Source of the DNA: Theocolax elegans
Taxonomy: Eukaryota; Arthropoda; Insecta; Hymenoptera; Cerocephalidae
Assembly: GCA_026168455.1 (NCBI GenBank)
Contig: CM047426.1
Span: 47,749,589-47,813,588 of the forward strand
Direction: 5' to 3'
DNA: 64,000 nucleotides
The notes beneath the pieces are model-generated. The model worked only from the letters and a program-made list of their open reading frames with translations, was not told the DNA's origin and made no database searches. Below, in pieces: positions 1 through 8,666 of this stretch. The stretch's first letter is position 1. Every line of letters starts with the position of its first letter. A program made the translations under genes and the position numbers.

Positions 1-105
1 TCAATATTCAATGTCTAAAGTAGAATTAATAAAATATTACTTATGTCGACTGTAGTATAACTAAATTAATTAATATTTTTATCGGTCTTACAGTCAATTA
101 TATGG

Positions 106-185
106 GCAATCAGATTCTAAAGATTCTAAAGTAGAATGCCAGTCCTTACTGACGAGACCAACTGGCAACTGTGGTCGAAACATTC
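106..185 (+). ncRNA. Degraded hammerhead-ribozyme copy
   Basis: The core CTGACGA (149-155), stem II GACC/GGTC (156-159 with 173-176) and GAAA (177-180) are present in hammerhead order. Stem I is TAAAG (127-131) against CCTTA (144-148), with one mismatch. The stem III partner expected upstream is lost: GATTC stands where a complement of the downstream CATTC is needed. Loop I GCCAGT (138-143) is exactly complementary to loop II ACTGGC (161-166). A piece of a related copy, AATGTCTAAAGTAGAAT, lies at 10-26 and keeps a GTC cleavage triplet. The copy is probably inactive. Confidence 0.5.
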
Positions 186-892
186 ATTACATTTATAATT
201 TTGTCATTCATTTTCTTTATCTTTGTATTTAAAGCTACCTTAATAATATTTTTTATTTCCACATTTATATTTTCAATTTAACTTACTTAATCTCCAGAAT
301 TAAATTATTTATACTCATTTAGTTTGACGTAGAGGCTACGAATTGTAGCACATCATTGACTGATGATTAAGAATATTTATATATTCTGGTTCGTGCAGTC
401 CGTTAAATTTAATATAACATTAATTTTTAATTATTAATGGATAATTAAAATTTTTATCATCACTGGGCCGGATTAGCCGGCGAATTTCTTTTTAAAGGCC
501 GTGTCGCGTCCCGACAAAATTTATATTATTATTTTTCGTAACAAATACTGTGTAGTATAGAATAAAATTACGGCGTCGAAGACGAACGAAAATAAGGTTG
601 ATAGAGAATAATTCTAAGTAAATGCAGTAATAAAAAACCTAATTTATAGAGCTAAGCGACAGATTAATTTACGAATATTTAAAATGAAAATGAAACCGAT
701 ACGTAGAGTTTAAAATATTATTCAAAGTTTCTGTATATTGCACTATATCATTATTGCTAGGAGAAGAGCCAATGATGGGAGAGATTGACTAGAAACGCGA
801 GCATTAAAAGGAAGTAATAATTTAAGTAGCCAAGTGAAAGAAGCCGCTTTTCGGGTAATGTCGCAGTGATGAAAGGTAGTAAATTCTCCGTC
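186..892. other. AT-rich sequence, no gene seen
   Basis: No coding frame or strong repeat is visible. A short stretch near 505-525 (TTTTTAAAGGCCGTG) resembles sequence found just downstream of the ribozyme in the 1.6-kb copy, so part of this interval may belong to the same element. Confidence 0.4.
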
Positions 893-1081
893 CCTAATAC
901 AAAAACTCACGTGAGAACTCACGTGAAAAATAAGAAATCAATTTAATAGTATAGGGGGTCACTTTTTTAGTGATAACATCCTCCAAATAAGCTCAAAAAT
1001 GAAGGTTTTAAAGCAATTCAGACATATTTATAATTTTTTTTAATTTCTCACATGAGATCTCACGTGAGATTTTGCAGTAGG
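893..1081. repeat. MITE-like element with CACGTG words
   Basis: The ends are inverted repeats: the left arm reads CCTAATACAAAAACTCACG and the right arm, reverse-complemented, CCTACTGCAAAATCTCACG. Each arm holds two palindromic CACGTG-type words 12 bp apart (908 and 920; 1049 and 1061). There is no coding capacity. I could not define a target duplication. Confidence 0.5.
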
Positions 1082-1240
1082 AGTATTAACTAAGAAGCGA
1101 TACAGAAAATGTATTGGATTCGATCATTTTTTATCACGCACATCTAACAGTCCAATCGGGTACAAGCACAGAAAAATCGAGAACTAATTACGCAATTTCC
1201 ATCTAAAGTAAAGCGTAAGACAAGGACAGATGCATAGACT

Positions 1241-1295
1241 TTTAGGGTATATAAAGAGAACCCAGAACGGACACAGCCACTCTTAGTTCAAAGTC
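1241..1295 (+). promoter_or_regulatory. TATA/initiator promoter, LTR-like
   Basis: TATATAA at 1248-1254 is followed about 35 bp later by TCTTAGTTC (1281-1289), which resembles an arthropod initiator. The surrounding 1090-1460 has no frame and looks like a solo LTR: promoter, then GC-richer leader, then a TGGGGCAGACC stretch near 1461 that could be a primer-binding site. The LTR reading is inference. Confidence 0.35.
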
Positions 1296-1529
1296 GAGAG
1301 AGATCTCGTATGCAGGAATCGAGACGCATCTACGAGCCTTAGTCAAGTAACTACGACTTCGACATCTGATAATCATCGAGCTCCGAAGCATACGCATCTA
1401 ACGGCGACGCCCGCAGGTCTAGTGGGACACCACCAAGCTACTTGAAGCCGCTACCTACATTTGGGGCAGACCTTCGTTCCTTACCACATATAAAATGAAA
1501 TTTTATAATGTAAGAAAATGATATATAGC

Positions 1530-1760
1530 CGCAGAACATCTTGCTGGCGTCGCGGTTCATCTTGCGACAGGCGTCTAAGGTAAGATCTCCAGTTCCTTAC
1601 TGAGGAGTCCAAGCTGAAGATCGAGGACGAAACGCCTTTAATTGTTTTTAATAAAGGCCGTGCTCTGGGAAATTCCACCAACCATAGTGGACAAAGAGTA
1701 CAATGGGCCTACTTTATTCTAAAAGTAAATTATTTAGTTCGCAGTGTGACCGATAATACT
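1530..1760 (+). mobile_element. Ribozyme-bearing element, copy 1
   Basis: This stretch is repeated at 5131-5365 (same strand) and partly at 5785-5876 (opposite strand). It holds a leader with two TTCATCTTGC-type words, the hammerhead, then a shared tail (AAAGGCCGTG, GGGAAATTCCACCAACC, TTTATTCTRAA). There is no long frame. The 5.1-kb copy lies directly after a Penelope fragment, so this may be a Penelope terminal repeat. A free-standing retrozyme-like element is the alternative. Confidence 0.55.
1569..1637 (+). ncRNA. Complete type III hammerhead ribozyme
   Basis: All parts of the hammerhead fold are present in order. Stem III is AGGCG (1569-1573) with CGCCT (1633-1637); the cleavage triplet is GTC, with cutting expected after C1575; stem I is TAAGG (1576-1580) with CCTTA (1595-1599); the core is CTGAGGA (1600-1606); stem II is GTCC (1607-1610) with GGAC (1625-1628); then GAAA (1629-1632). 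The open helix is stem III, hence type III. Loop I GATCTCCAG (1584-1592) is complementary to loop II CTGAAGATC (1614-1622) at 8 of 9 positions, which fits the loop-loop contact natural hammerheads need. It is expected to self-cleave if transcribed on the plus strand. Confidence 0.82.
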
Positions 1761-1844
1761 TACATATAGACATTTACGAACGATAGATTCAGTTATTTTT
1801 CAAAATGAAATTTTGTTGAAAAGCTATTGTTTCAAAGAATAACC

Positions 1845-2035
1845 TTTTTTCTTTTTATACTCCCAAATGAGTGCTAATCAGCGACGGAGGTTATACGACG
1901 TCTTTGTTAAGAAAGCACTTGTTGAAAATACAATCCCCAGTGGTGCTTGTATCAATCGGCCGAGGTCGGGAATCGAACCTGGGACCTCCAGATTACGAGC
2001 CCGACGCCCTACCGACCGAGCCATCGCAGGCCTCA
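1845..2035 (-). mobile_element. tRNA-derived SINE, copy 1
   Basis: On the minus strand the element starts with a tRNA-like head: A box TGGCTCGGTCGG and B box GGTTCGATTCC, with an anticodon-like loop CTCGTAA (CGT, tRNA-Thr-like). It ends in an A-rich tail. The 12-bp target duplication CAAAGAATAACC flanks it at 1833-1844 and 2036-2047. A second copy lies at 8458-8653. It is a SINE, not a tRNA gene, because it lacks a proper acceptor stem and has a body and tail. Confidence 0.88.
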
Positions 2036-2584
2036 CAAAGAATAACCTGCTTTAATCAGAGCCATATTGATGCTGTCGTACAGTCCAAAATCAAAACTAA
2101 CAAAATGAGTCTTGATAGCCAATTTTATTACTGCAAATTAGGTATTTATAAAAGTGGTAAACAATTATATTGAGCATTTCAAACTTTTTCCCATTTAATA
2201 TGTAATACGAAAAATTGACCTATTTTGAGGTATTTTATACTTCCAATATAGTGAAACATGAAGAAAGGAAAATCTGTTGTTACAACTTGCATAACTCTGA
2301 TACAAATTAATATTTGGATTAAAATTTCTTGCAGATTATGGATTATATTTTTAGTCTATCTAAAAAACATGAGCCATTTTAAAATTTATGTACACTTGTC
2401 GTGAAATCACCCATATCTATTTTATTAAGGGGACAAGCCTGGGTTAAAATTGAAAGAACAATTCAATATTATTAAATAATAATTTTTTTCATAATAATTG
2501 AAAACATTTCTTAATTTTTTAAACAAATTAATTTTTTTAATAACTCTTAATTTAATTTTTTAGGTCAATTTATGTGTAGCACAA

Positions 2585-2718
2585 CCCTAGTAAAAATTCA
2601 ACATGTAAGGTTAAAAAACTCTAATTTTGCCATTAACTGGGCATTTATTGGATATTTTATGATAATTGGCCATTTTCTGACTTAAAATGTTACATTTATT
2701 GTCAGATTTCTACTAAGG
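2585..2718. repeat. MITE-like element (CCCTAGTAGAAAT family)
   Basis: The 134-bp element has ends CCCTAGTAAAAAT and, reverse-complemented, CCTTAGTAGAAAT. The same termini bound the element at 59754-59912. It is AT-rich and has no frame. Confidence 0.5.
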
Positions 2719-3350
2719 TACTATTTTAATTAACTATAAGAGACTTCATACCCTGATTTTTTTCCCATAATGGACAGGATATTCCAGGAACTATTTCCTC
2801 GAATAGACTAATATTTTAACAGTAACTTTTCAACATTCTTAATGAATGAAATAGACTGTGTTAAAATTGTAATAAAAAGTATACTTGTCAGATTATTTAG
2901 AAAAATTAAAAAATTGTGTAATAAACAGCTAAATAATTAATTTTTTAATATAATAACTAGCATTAACATTTTGAATTTAATTACAAAATTCTGTTTTATT
3001 TAAGTGGATTAAAAATATTATTGTAAAATTTCAGTTTATTCGATAAAGTGGTTTCTAAAATATCCTTGGTATTAATTTATTAAATAATAAATTATTTAAA
3101 ATGCGTAAAGCAATTTAAATAATTAAATAATTAAATAATAAGGCTTGACATTTTCTTATCGGCCATTTTTTAATCTTCCGATTCTCTTAATTTTGTCGCA
3201 TATTAACGTGTTCAATAACAAATGAATCGACCAATATGCGAGTTTGTTTACGTATTCGATCTCGTCTTCCCCTCTCCTGGCGTTCCCTCCACGCACTGCT
3301 TTCGGTCTCACTGTACCGCCCATTGCCGGCTGCCGCGATCTGATTGGCTC
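2719..3350. other. AT-rich sequence, no gene seen
   Basis: No coding frame or structured repeat is visible. Short frames over 3156-3413 are made by the adjoining ATA microsatellite. Confidence 0.5.
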
Positions 3351-3352
3351 GA

Positions 3353-3353
<1 letters not shown>

Positions 3354-3400
<47 letters not shown>
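3354..3400. repeat. ATA microsatellite
   Basis: Uninterrupted run of the trinucleotide AAT/ATA, about 15 units. Confidence 0.95.
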
Positions 3401-3401
<1 letters not shown>

Positions 3402-3444
3402 CTTAACTAACAATATCTTAATAAATCGTCGCTTCCGAATTAGA

Positions 3445-3660
3445 AGGAGTTAACTCAGAACCCGGATAAAAAAGGTGCTAACTCAGAATCCGATTATAAA
3501 AAGAGCTATCTCAGAATCCGTTTAGAAAATGTGCTAACTCAGAATCCGTCTATGAAGGGAGCTATCTTAGAGTCTATTTAAAAAAGGTGCTATCTTGGAA
3601 TCATTCTATAAAAGGAGCTATCTCAGAGTCTGCTTGGAAAAGGTGCTATTTCGGGCGTTA
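3445..3660. repeat. ~28-bp minisatellite
   Basis: About eight diverged units with the theme GCTAACTCAGAATCCG followed by an A-rich spacer and AAAGG. Two subtypes alternate (GTGCTAACTCAG and AGCTATCTCAG), so the higher-order period is about 56 bp. Confidence 0.8.
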
Positions 3661-3963
3661 AATTTTGATATTCATTTTAAAGTTGGTACTACGCCTGATA
3701 TTTATAATATTAATGTTAAATTTTATCCCGTGAAACATTTCACTTAATATTATATGCGCAAATGAAAAGAATTGAATTCTAATTACAATTTCTAATACTC
3801 TTCCTTTGTCTGTATTTTATAAAAATATATGAAGATACATTTTTTATTCAATTGTTATTTGTACAAAAGTTATAACCAACTATAGACAATATTCAACAAA
3901 TAAATAATTATTTTAAATAATTAAAATTAATAGTATATCCGTCCAATACTTTTTTATTTCCAA

Positions 3964-3998
3964 CGTTTCGGCCATCTATTTATTATGGCCCTCTTCAG
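3964..3998 (-). ncRNA. Hammerhead-like core at Penelope end
   Basis: On the minus strand CTGAAGA is followed by one G, stem II GGCCAT/ATGGCC (6 bp) and GAAAC. Order and invariant bases match the conserved hammerhead core known from Penelope terminal repeats. I could not identify stem I or the cleavage site, so activity is unproven. Related cores lie at 21863-21891 and 46527-46558. Confidence 0.5.
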
Positions 3999-4216
3999 GA
4001 ACTAAACAATATTATTTCTTAATTACTTATTATAATAATATATCAAACAAATACTCAACACATTACAACTTACAAATTCAAATTTTACGATTATCGCGAG
4101 CTAAGCAAACTCTTTGTCAAAACGGCGAAGATGGACTGCGAAACTATATTGTGTGTCATTATTATGAAGAGTCTAACTAAATACAAGTAAATAAGCGAAT
4201 CCGTGAGGGTATATGA

Positions 4217-4822
4217 AAAATAATTGTATTAGTTTTTTAGATGTGATGATATATGTTGAAGTAGATAATAGCATAATTACTGATTGTTATAAAAAAACCA
4301 ACATATTCTGGTAAATATTTGAATTTTTTATCACACAATCCAATATCACAAAAAATTACAATTGTTAGTATGTTGGTAAATAAAAGTATAAAATTATCCC
4401 ACAAAAAATTTCAAGAGAAAAACATAAAGTTTATTACGAATACACTAATACAAAATAATTATCCGATCAATTTTATAAATAAACATATCAATAATAGAGT
4501 GAGAGCATTACAAAATGATAAAATTAAAGAAATAAATAAAAATGTTAAAGGTTTGATGGTATTACCTTACACAAAATGTCTGAATGAAGGAATTAAAAAT
4601 AGTCTAAAACCATATGGAATTATGTTAACATTTGTAAGTTAGGTAAAGATCAGTTAGGGATTTTTGAACAAACTAATGCAGTATATAAAATCAATTGCAA
4701 CAATTGTAATGCATGTTATATTGGACAAACAAGCAGAACATTACAAACTATAAAAATAAATGAACATAAAAATATGATTGTAATAAAAGAAATGAAAGAT
4801 CAGCCTTATATCAACATATAAA
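4217..4822 (+). pseudogene. Penelope-like element, RT C-terminus plus GIY-YIG remnant
   Basis: The first frame holds the thumb region that follows reverse transcriptase in Penelope proteins (SFLDVMIYVE, YKKTN), then, after a frameshift near 4315, KYLNFLSHN and a helical segment ending FINKHINNR. After another break the sequence reads VYKINCNNC then CYIGQTSRTL, the start of a GIY-YIG endonuclease domain. Catalytic RT motifs are absent, so this is a 5'-truncated, frameshifted fragment. Close relatives lie at 41925-46316. It is followed directly by ribozyme-bearing repeats, consistent with a Penelope 3' terminal repeat. Confidence 0.8.
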
Positions 4823-4828
4823 AATTAT

Positions 4829-5380
4829 CGTCGCAAGATGAACCGCGACGCCAGCAAGATGTTCTGCCGCTATATATATAGAAAAGAGACGACGAGAATA
4901 ATATATAATATCGGTCTCACCGAATTAAATACTTTACTTTAGAACAAAACAGGCCGATATTATATATTATATACATATACATCTTTACAATCGATAAATT
5001 CATTTTGTTTCAAATAACTTGCGACTCGGTTGCGTACGTCGCACTCTGGCTGGTGGTTTTTCCCACCACAAGATGGAGACGACTATCTCTCTACACTCGT
5101 TGGAGAGATCGTCGTCTCTTTTCTATATTTATAGTCGCAGAACATCTTGCTGGCGTTGCAGTTCATCTTGCGACAGGCGTCTAAAGTAAGATCTCCAGTT
5201 CCTTACTGAGGATTCAAAGCTGGAGATCGAGGGCGAAACGCCTTTAATCATTTTTTTAAAAAAGGCCGTGCTCTGGGAAATTCCACCAACCGCAGTAGGC
5301 AAAAAGTACAATAGGCCTGTTTTATTCTGAAGTAAAGTATTTAGTTCAGTGAGTCCGATATTGTATATTATATACATAAA
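4829..5380 (+). repeat. Terminal-repeat-like block with internal inversion
   Basis: Sequence at 4829-4890 (CGCAAGATGAACCGCGACGC and on) is the reverse complement of 5100-5172, so the block is a stem of about 65 bp around a ~210-bp spacer. From 5131 it continues as a direct copy of 1530-1760, including a ribozyme. Inverted pieces of terminal repeats are a known habit of Penelope-like elements, which suits its position after the 4.2-kb Penelope fragment. Confidence 0.65.
5175..5243 (+). ncRNA. Hammerhead ribozyme copy 2, stem II decayed
   Basis: Stem III AGGCG/CGCCT, the GTC triplet (cut after 5181), core CTGAGGA (5206-5212) and GAAA (5235-5238) are intact. Stem I TAAAG/CCTTA has one mismatch. 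Stem II (5213-5216 with 5231-5234) has lost most pairing. Loop I GATCTCCAG (5190-5198) and loop II CTGGAGATC (5220-5228) are perfectly complementary over 9 nt, better than in copy 1. Activity is probably poor. Confidence 0.65.
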
Positions 5381-5784
5381 AATTAGTAATCATATGTGCT
5401 CCATTAATCAGACAAAAATACAGAATAAAGAAAATAATTCGGAAAAAAGGCTATTTTCATAGATGTATTTTATACAAAAAAATAAACATAATGTAAAGAG
5501 ACAATATGATACGTAAAATCTTCAAGTTTCATATAGAAGTTTTATAAATAATCTGAAATTGTAATGCAAGATTATATTTGTTAGTTTATAATCTCCTTTG
5601 ATTAAGTAATTTGTAATTTAGTAATAATACTTGGTATATGTGAAAATCGAAGGTTTAATTCGTACACTTATAATTGTATTGAGGAAGATAAGTTATAGTG
5701 TTTATATTGTATTATAAGGTACATTGAACTTTATATTGAGGTTTATATTGTATTATAAGATACATTTAAAATAATTTATAATAT
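5381..5784. other. AT-rich spacer, no gene seen
   Basis: Low-complexity AT-rich sequence between ribozyme-bearing repeats. A short phrase (GTTTATATTGTATTATAAG) is repeated around 5700 and 5742. Confidence 0.5.
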
Positions 5785-5876
5785 AATTATCGGTCTCTCG
5801 AACTACATGCTTTGTTTTTGGAATAAAGCAGGCCCATTATACCCTTTGTCCACTATGGTTGGTGGAATTTCCCAGG
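5785..5876 (-). repeat. Partial inverted copy of ribozyme-bearing element
   Basis: Reverse complement of the tail of the 1.6-kb element (GGAAATTCCACCAACCATAG, GGCCTGCTTTATTCC). It stops exactly where Helitron coding sequence begins at 5877, before the ribozyme would start. Confidence 0.75.
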
Positions 5877-6480
5877 ATTCCCAGAATTTCCTCCGGATAA
5901 TTAATGTCAATTATCCATGTATCGATAAAGAAACCAATAAATGCACTAAAAATTTTCCAAAAAATTTCAATGTTACAACCAATTTTAAATCAAATGGATA
6001 TCTAGTATACAAACCAAGAAATAACGGTGCTAAAATAATTTTTAAAGGAAAATTTACTAATAAAGTAGCTGATAACAGATATGTTGTTCCATACAACCCT
6101 TATTTATTATTATGATTTAATGCTCATATTAACGTTGAAGTATGTTCAATAGTACAATAAAGGTCGCGATCGTGCCTTTGTCAATATGCAAATTGCAAAT
6201 ATAGATTATAATAATGACGATGAAAGCAGAAATCACATTGATGATGAGAAAAGCGACAATTATAATTATGACGAATTGAAACAATATATAAACACAAGAT
6301 ATTTATGCCCTCCTGAAACTATGTACCGATTATTAGAATATGGATTATATACAATGTCTCACACAATAATGTGACAGACTATTCACGAGGAAAATCAACA
6401 AAATGTATATTTTGAATAAGGAAAAGAAGAGATGATAACGGGAAAGAATATCGCAACAACCCTTACTGCATATTTTTATT
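5877..6480 (+). pseudogene. Helitron RepHel fragment, post-Rep region
   Basis: The frame reads PCIDKETNKCTKNFPKNF, then NGYLVYKPR, then NRYVVPYNPYLLL and NAHINVEVC, followed after stops by YKGRDRAFVN, DELKQYINTRYLCPPE and ATTLTAYF. These are signature strings of Helitron replication-helicase proteins downstream of the HUH nuclease domain. The nuclease itself is missing, since 5877 is a breakpoint with the preceding repeat. There is an in-frame stop after PYLLL and further breaks near 6375. The gene continues, after a Copia insertion, at 7880. Confidence 0.85.
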
Positions 6481-6596
6481 AAGATTATTCGATTATGTAT
6501 ATATGTACGTAGTACATTTGATGTACGTACAGGGTATATGTATGTGGGGGATAGATACATGTGGATATTAATGTATGAGTGAGACTCAAGTGCCAT

Positions 6597-6910
6597 TGTT
6601 CACCTAGAGAGTTAATTCTACCCGGTACTTCTTCCCATGCGCACGGTACTTGACTGATTGACGACTTGTAGTATCTATTCTGTATAAATATATGGATAAA
6701 AGATATTCAATAATAAACTTACATATAAGATATCCAACTCTTTGTTTATTAACCTTTAGACTGCCGGACTGGCTCATATATGAGCCACCTGTGACCTTGA
6801 CAACTACTCTAGAGATATGAGGTGTTTTTATGTATATATTTTGCACATCAAAAATATCAATTTATACGGCAAAAATGCCGACAGTCTAAAGGTTCATAAA
6901 TAATTCAATA
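6597..6910 (+). mobile_element. 5' LTR of a Copia-type element
   Basis: Repeated at 7676-7835: both start TGTTC and share CCCATGCGCAC, ATATGGATAAAAGAT and AATAATTCAATA. This copy is longer because a 140-bp TTAA-type MITE sits inside it. The sequence after the LTR (TTATGGGCCCAG, 6913-6924) fits a Copia primer-binding site. No clear target duplication is visible. Confidence 0.75.
6753..6892. mobile_element. TTAA-type MITE (piggyBac-like), copy 1
   Basis: The 140-bp element has inverted ends CCTTTAGACTGCCGG and CCTTTAGACTGTCGGC, preceded by TTAA and followed by TTCA (a decayed TTAA). It holds the palindrome GGCTCATATATGAGCC. A near-identical copy with perfect TTAA duplication lies at 42628-42767. 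The piggyBac assignment rests on TTAA and the CC terminus. Confidence 0.8.
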
Positions 6911-6946
6911 AGTTATGGGCCCAGTGTCGCAAAATTGAGTTGAATT

Positions 6947-7405
6947 GTGTGTAAACGTGCAACACAAGATTCCTTTTTTGTAAAAATAAGTGATGAAATC
7001 AACATGATGTGTGTACAGAAATTTGATGGTACAAATTACCAAATATGGCGATATCAAATACGCCAAGTGCTCATCTCAATAAGCCTGCTTAAAATCGTCA
7101 CAGGAGAAGAAAGGCAACCGGATATTTCGGCAAATGCGGACGTAAAAGATACAAGTCCGAATCAAATGTACTACTTTGATTTGGCCTTGGGTCCAACTCT
7201 TTGGTTTTCAAGGCGACAATCGTGTGTAGCGTTGAGTACAATGAAGGCCGAATATATATCAGTCTGTTGTACTACTAAAGATTTTGTATGGTTGAAGAAT
7301 TTCTTGAATAATGTTGCCCTACTAGCACACAACGTTGTGACAACGTTGTGGCAACGTTATCTTAGCAAAATTCCAACGTTATTAGGAAAGTTGTTGCAAC
7401 GTTGA
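6947..7405 (+). pseudogene. Copia gag fused to RNase H tail by internal deletion
   Basis: Residues ~24-70 match the Copia Gag start (KFDGTNYQIWRYQIRQVL, then LLKIVTGEE). About residue 85 the frame jumps to the end of Copia RNase H (SRRQSCVALSTMKAEYIS, then VWLKNFLNN). Protease, integrase and RT are all gone, yet the frame stays open across the join. The last ~30 codons run into the CAACGTT word array and are not real protein. It lies between two LTRs and is a non-autonomous deletion derivative. Confidence 0.82.
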
Positions 7406-7445
7406 AAAACCAATGTTGACATAACGTCTAAGCAACGTTGAAAAA
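7317..7445. repeat. 11-bp phased AACGTT word array
   Basis: The word AACGTT or close variants start at 7331, 7342, 7353, 7375, 7398, 7412, 7423 and 7434, so most steps are 11 or 22 bp. The array follows a CCCTACTAGCACA terminus-like string at 7317, as in other word-tiled elements in the window. No right terminus could be defined. Confidence 0.6.
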
Positions 7446-7558
7446 CAACCTACATCTGCTTTGTCTAAAAGTTTAAAATAAATGTCCTAGAATAGTTTAA
7501 TAATATTTATCTAAACGTAGAAAAATTTACAAAATATTAAAAAAAAAAATAAAAAAAA

Positions 7559-7630
7559 TTCTCGTCCGGGGATTAAAACCTCCGATCTTTAACTCCGGAG
7601 GCTTGCTCTCTACCACCTGAGCTATTTTAT
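7559..7630 (-). repeat. Degenerate tRNA-like sequence
   Basis: On the minus strand it has an A-box-like TAGCTCAGGTGGTAGAG and a decayed B box GGTTTTAATCC in tRNA-like spacing. An A-rich run adjoins it at 7538-7557. It is likely a SINE head or tRNA pseudogene within the Copia derivative, not a functional tRNA. Confidence 0.5.
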
Positions 7631-7675
7631 TGTTTCTGTCATTGTGTTAAATTGAGGCTATAAACTTTAAACTTT

Positions 7676-7835
7676 TGTTCTAGTTGTTCGTTATCCCATG
7701 CGCACGTATACTTGCTTGACTGATTGATGAATACTTGTACTATTTATACTGTATAAATGTATGGATAAAAGATAGTCAATAATAAACTTACATATAAGAT
7801 ATCTAACTCTTGGTTTATTACTAAATAATTCAATA
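7676..7835 (+). mobile_element. 3' LTR of the Copia-type element
   Basis: Copy of 6597-6910 without the MITE. Helitron coding sequence resumes just after it, so the Copia element inserted into the Helitron. Confidence 0.7.
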
Positions 7836-7879
7836 ATTTTGAATTAAATAAAGTAGACACAGATCCTCAGAAAAATACA

Positions 7880-8440
7880 TATTCAGAAATACCAATATTT
7901 TAAACTTTTGACAAGAAAACATGAAATAAAAGGAAACAAACTCAAAAACCTATAATAAATAGAATATTCTTAGCAACTCCAAAAGATCGAGAATGTCTTT
8001 CTATAAGTTTATTACTCTTACATGGGAAAAGAGCAAAGTCATTTGAAGATTTACATACTGTTAATTGATTGAGATACATTACTTTTTTTGAAGCAGCCAA
8101 AGCAAAAAATTTAATTTTAATTTCTGAAGATAATGAACGCGATAAATATGTAAAAGAAGCATCACAAGTATAATTTCCTCGCGCACTAAGTTAACTATTT
8201 GCTTATATTTGTGCTTTCAAGAATCCCTCGAATACAAGAAATTTATACGAAAAGAACAAAAATAACTTTTACCACCCGAAATATGAAAAAAACGTTGGTG
8301 AAAACATTGCATTGAATTTGATAGAAAAAACATTACAAAGCAATGGGTATTTTTAAAAGGATTTCGATTTACCAAGTGTACTGCATATACAGAAGAAACT
8401 TTTATGTCATTAGACCTACTAATAATAATATTACAATCAA
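7880..8440 (+). pseudogene. Helitron RepHel fragment, middle region
   Basis: Read across frameshifts, the sequence gives FDKKT, RKQTQKPIINRIFLATPKD, LLLLHGKRAKSFEDLHTVN, EAASQV and PRALS, ending near FKNPSNTRNLYEKNK. This is the standard segment of Helitron proteins between the Rep region and the helicase. It follows in correct order from the 5.9-6.5 kb piece. Stops and frameshifts are frequent. Confidence 0.82.
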
Positions 8441-8457
8441 TATAATTTGCAAATGCT

Positions 8458-8653
8458 TTTTTTTTTATTATTTTAACGTCGCTCTTTTTATGCTCCCAAA
8501 CCGGTGTTAATCAGCGACGGAGGTCATGGGATGTCTTGGTGAAGAAATACATTCGCCAGTGGTGCTTGTATCAATCGTCCGGGGTCGGGAATCGAACCTG
8601 GGACCTCCAGATTACGAGCCCGACGCCCTACCGACCGAGCCATCGCAGGCCTC
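8458..8653 (-). mobile_element. tRNA-derived SINE, copy 2
   Basis: Same family as 1845-2035, with A and B boxes on the minus strand and a T-rich (minus-strand A-rich) left end. A 13-bp target duplication ATTTGCAAATGCT flanks it at 8445-8457 and 8654-8666. It sits inside the Helitron remnant. Confidence 0.9.
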
Positions 8654-8666
8654 ATTTGCAAATGCT

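Noticed and set aside
1867..2173. Two plus-strand frames of 62 and 100 codons
   Set aside because: They run antisense through the SINE; similar frames can arise at any copy.
3156..3413. Open frames on both strands with poly-Tyr and poly-Ile tracts
   Set aside because: They are translations of the ATA microsatellite and its flank.
7559..7630. tRNA gene on the minus strand
   Set aside because: The B box is degraded (GGTTTTAATCC) and it lies in transposon debris next to an A-rich run.
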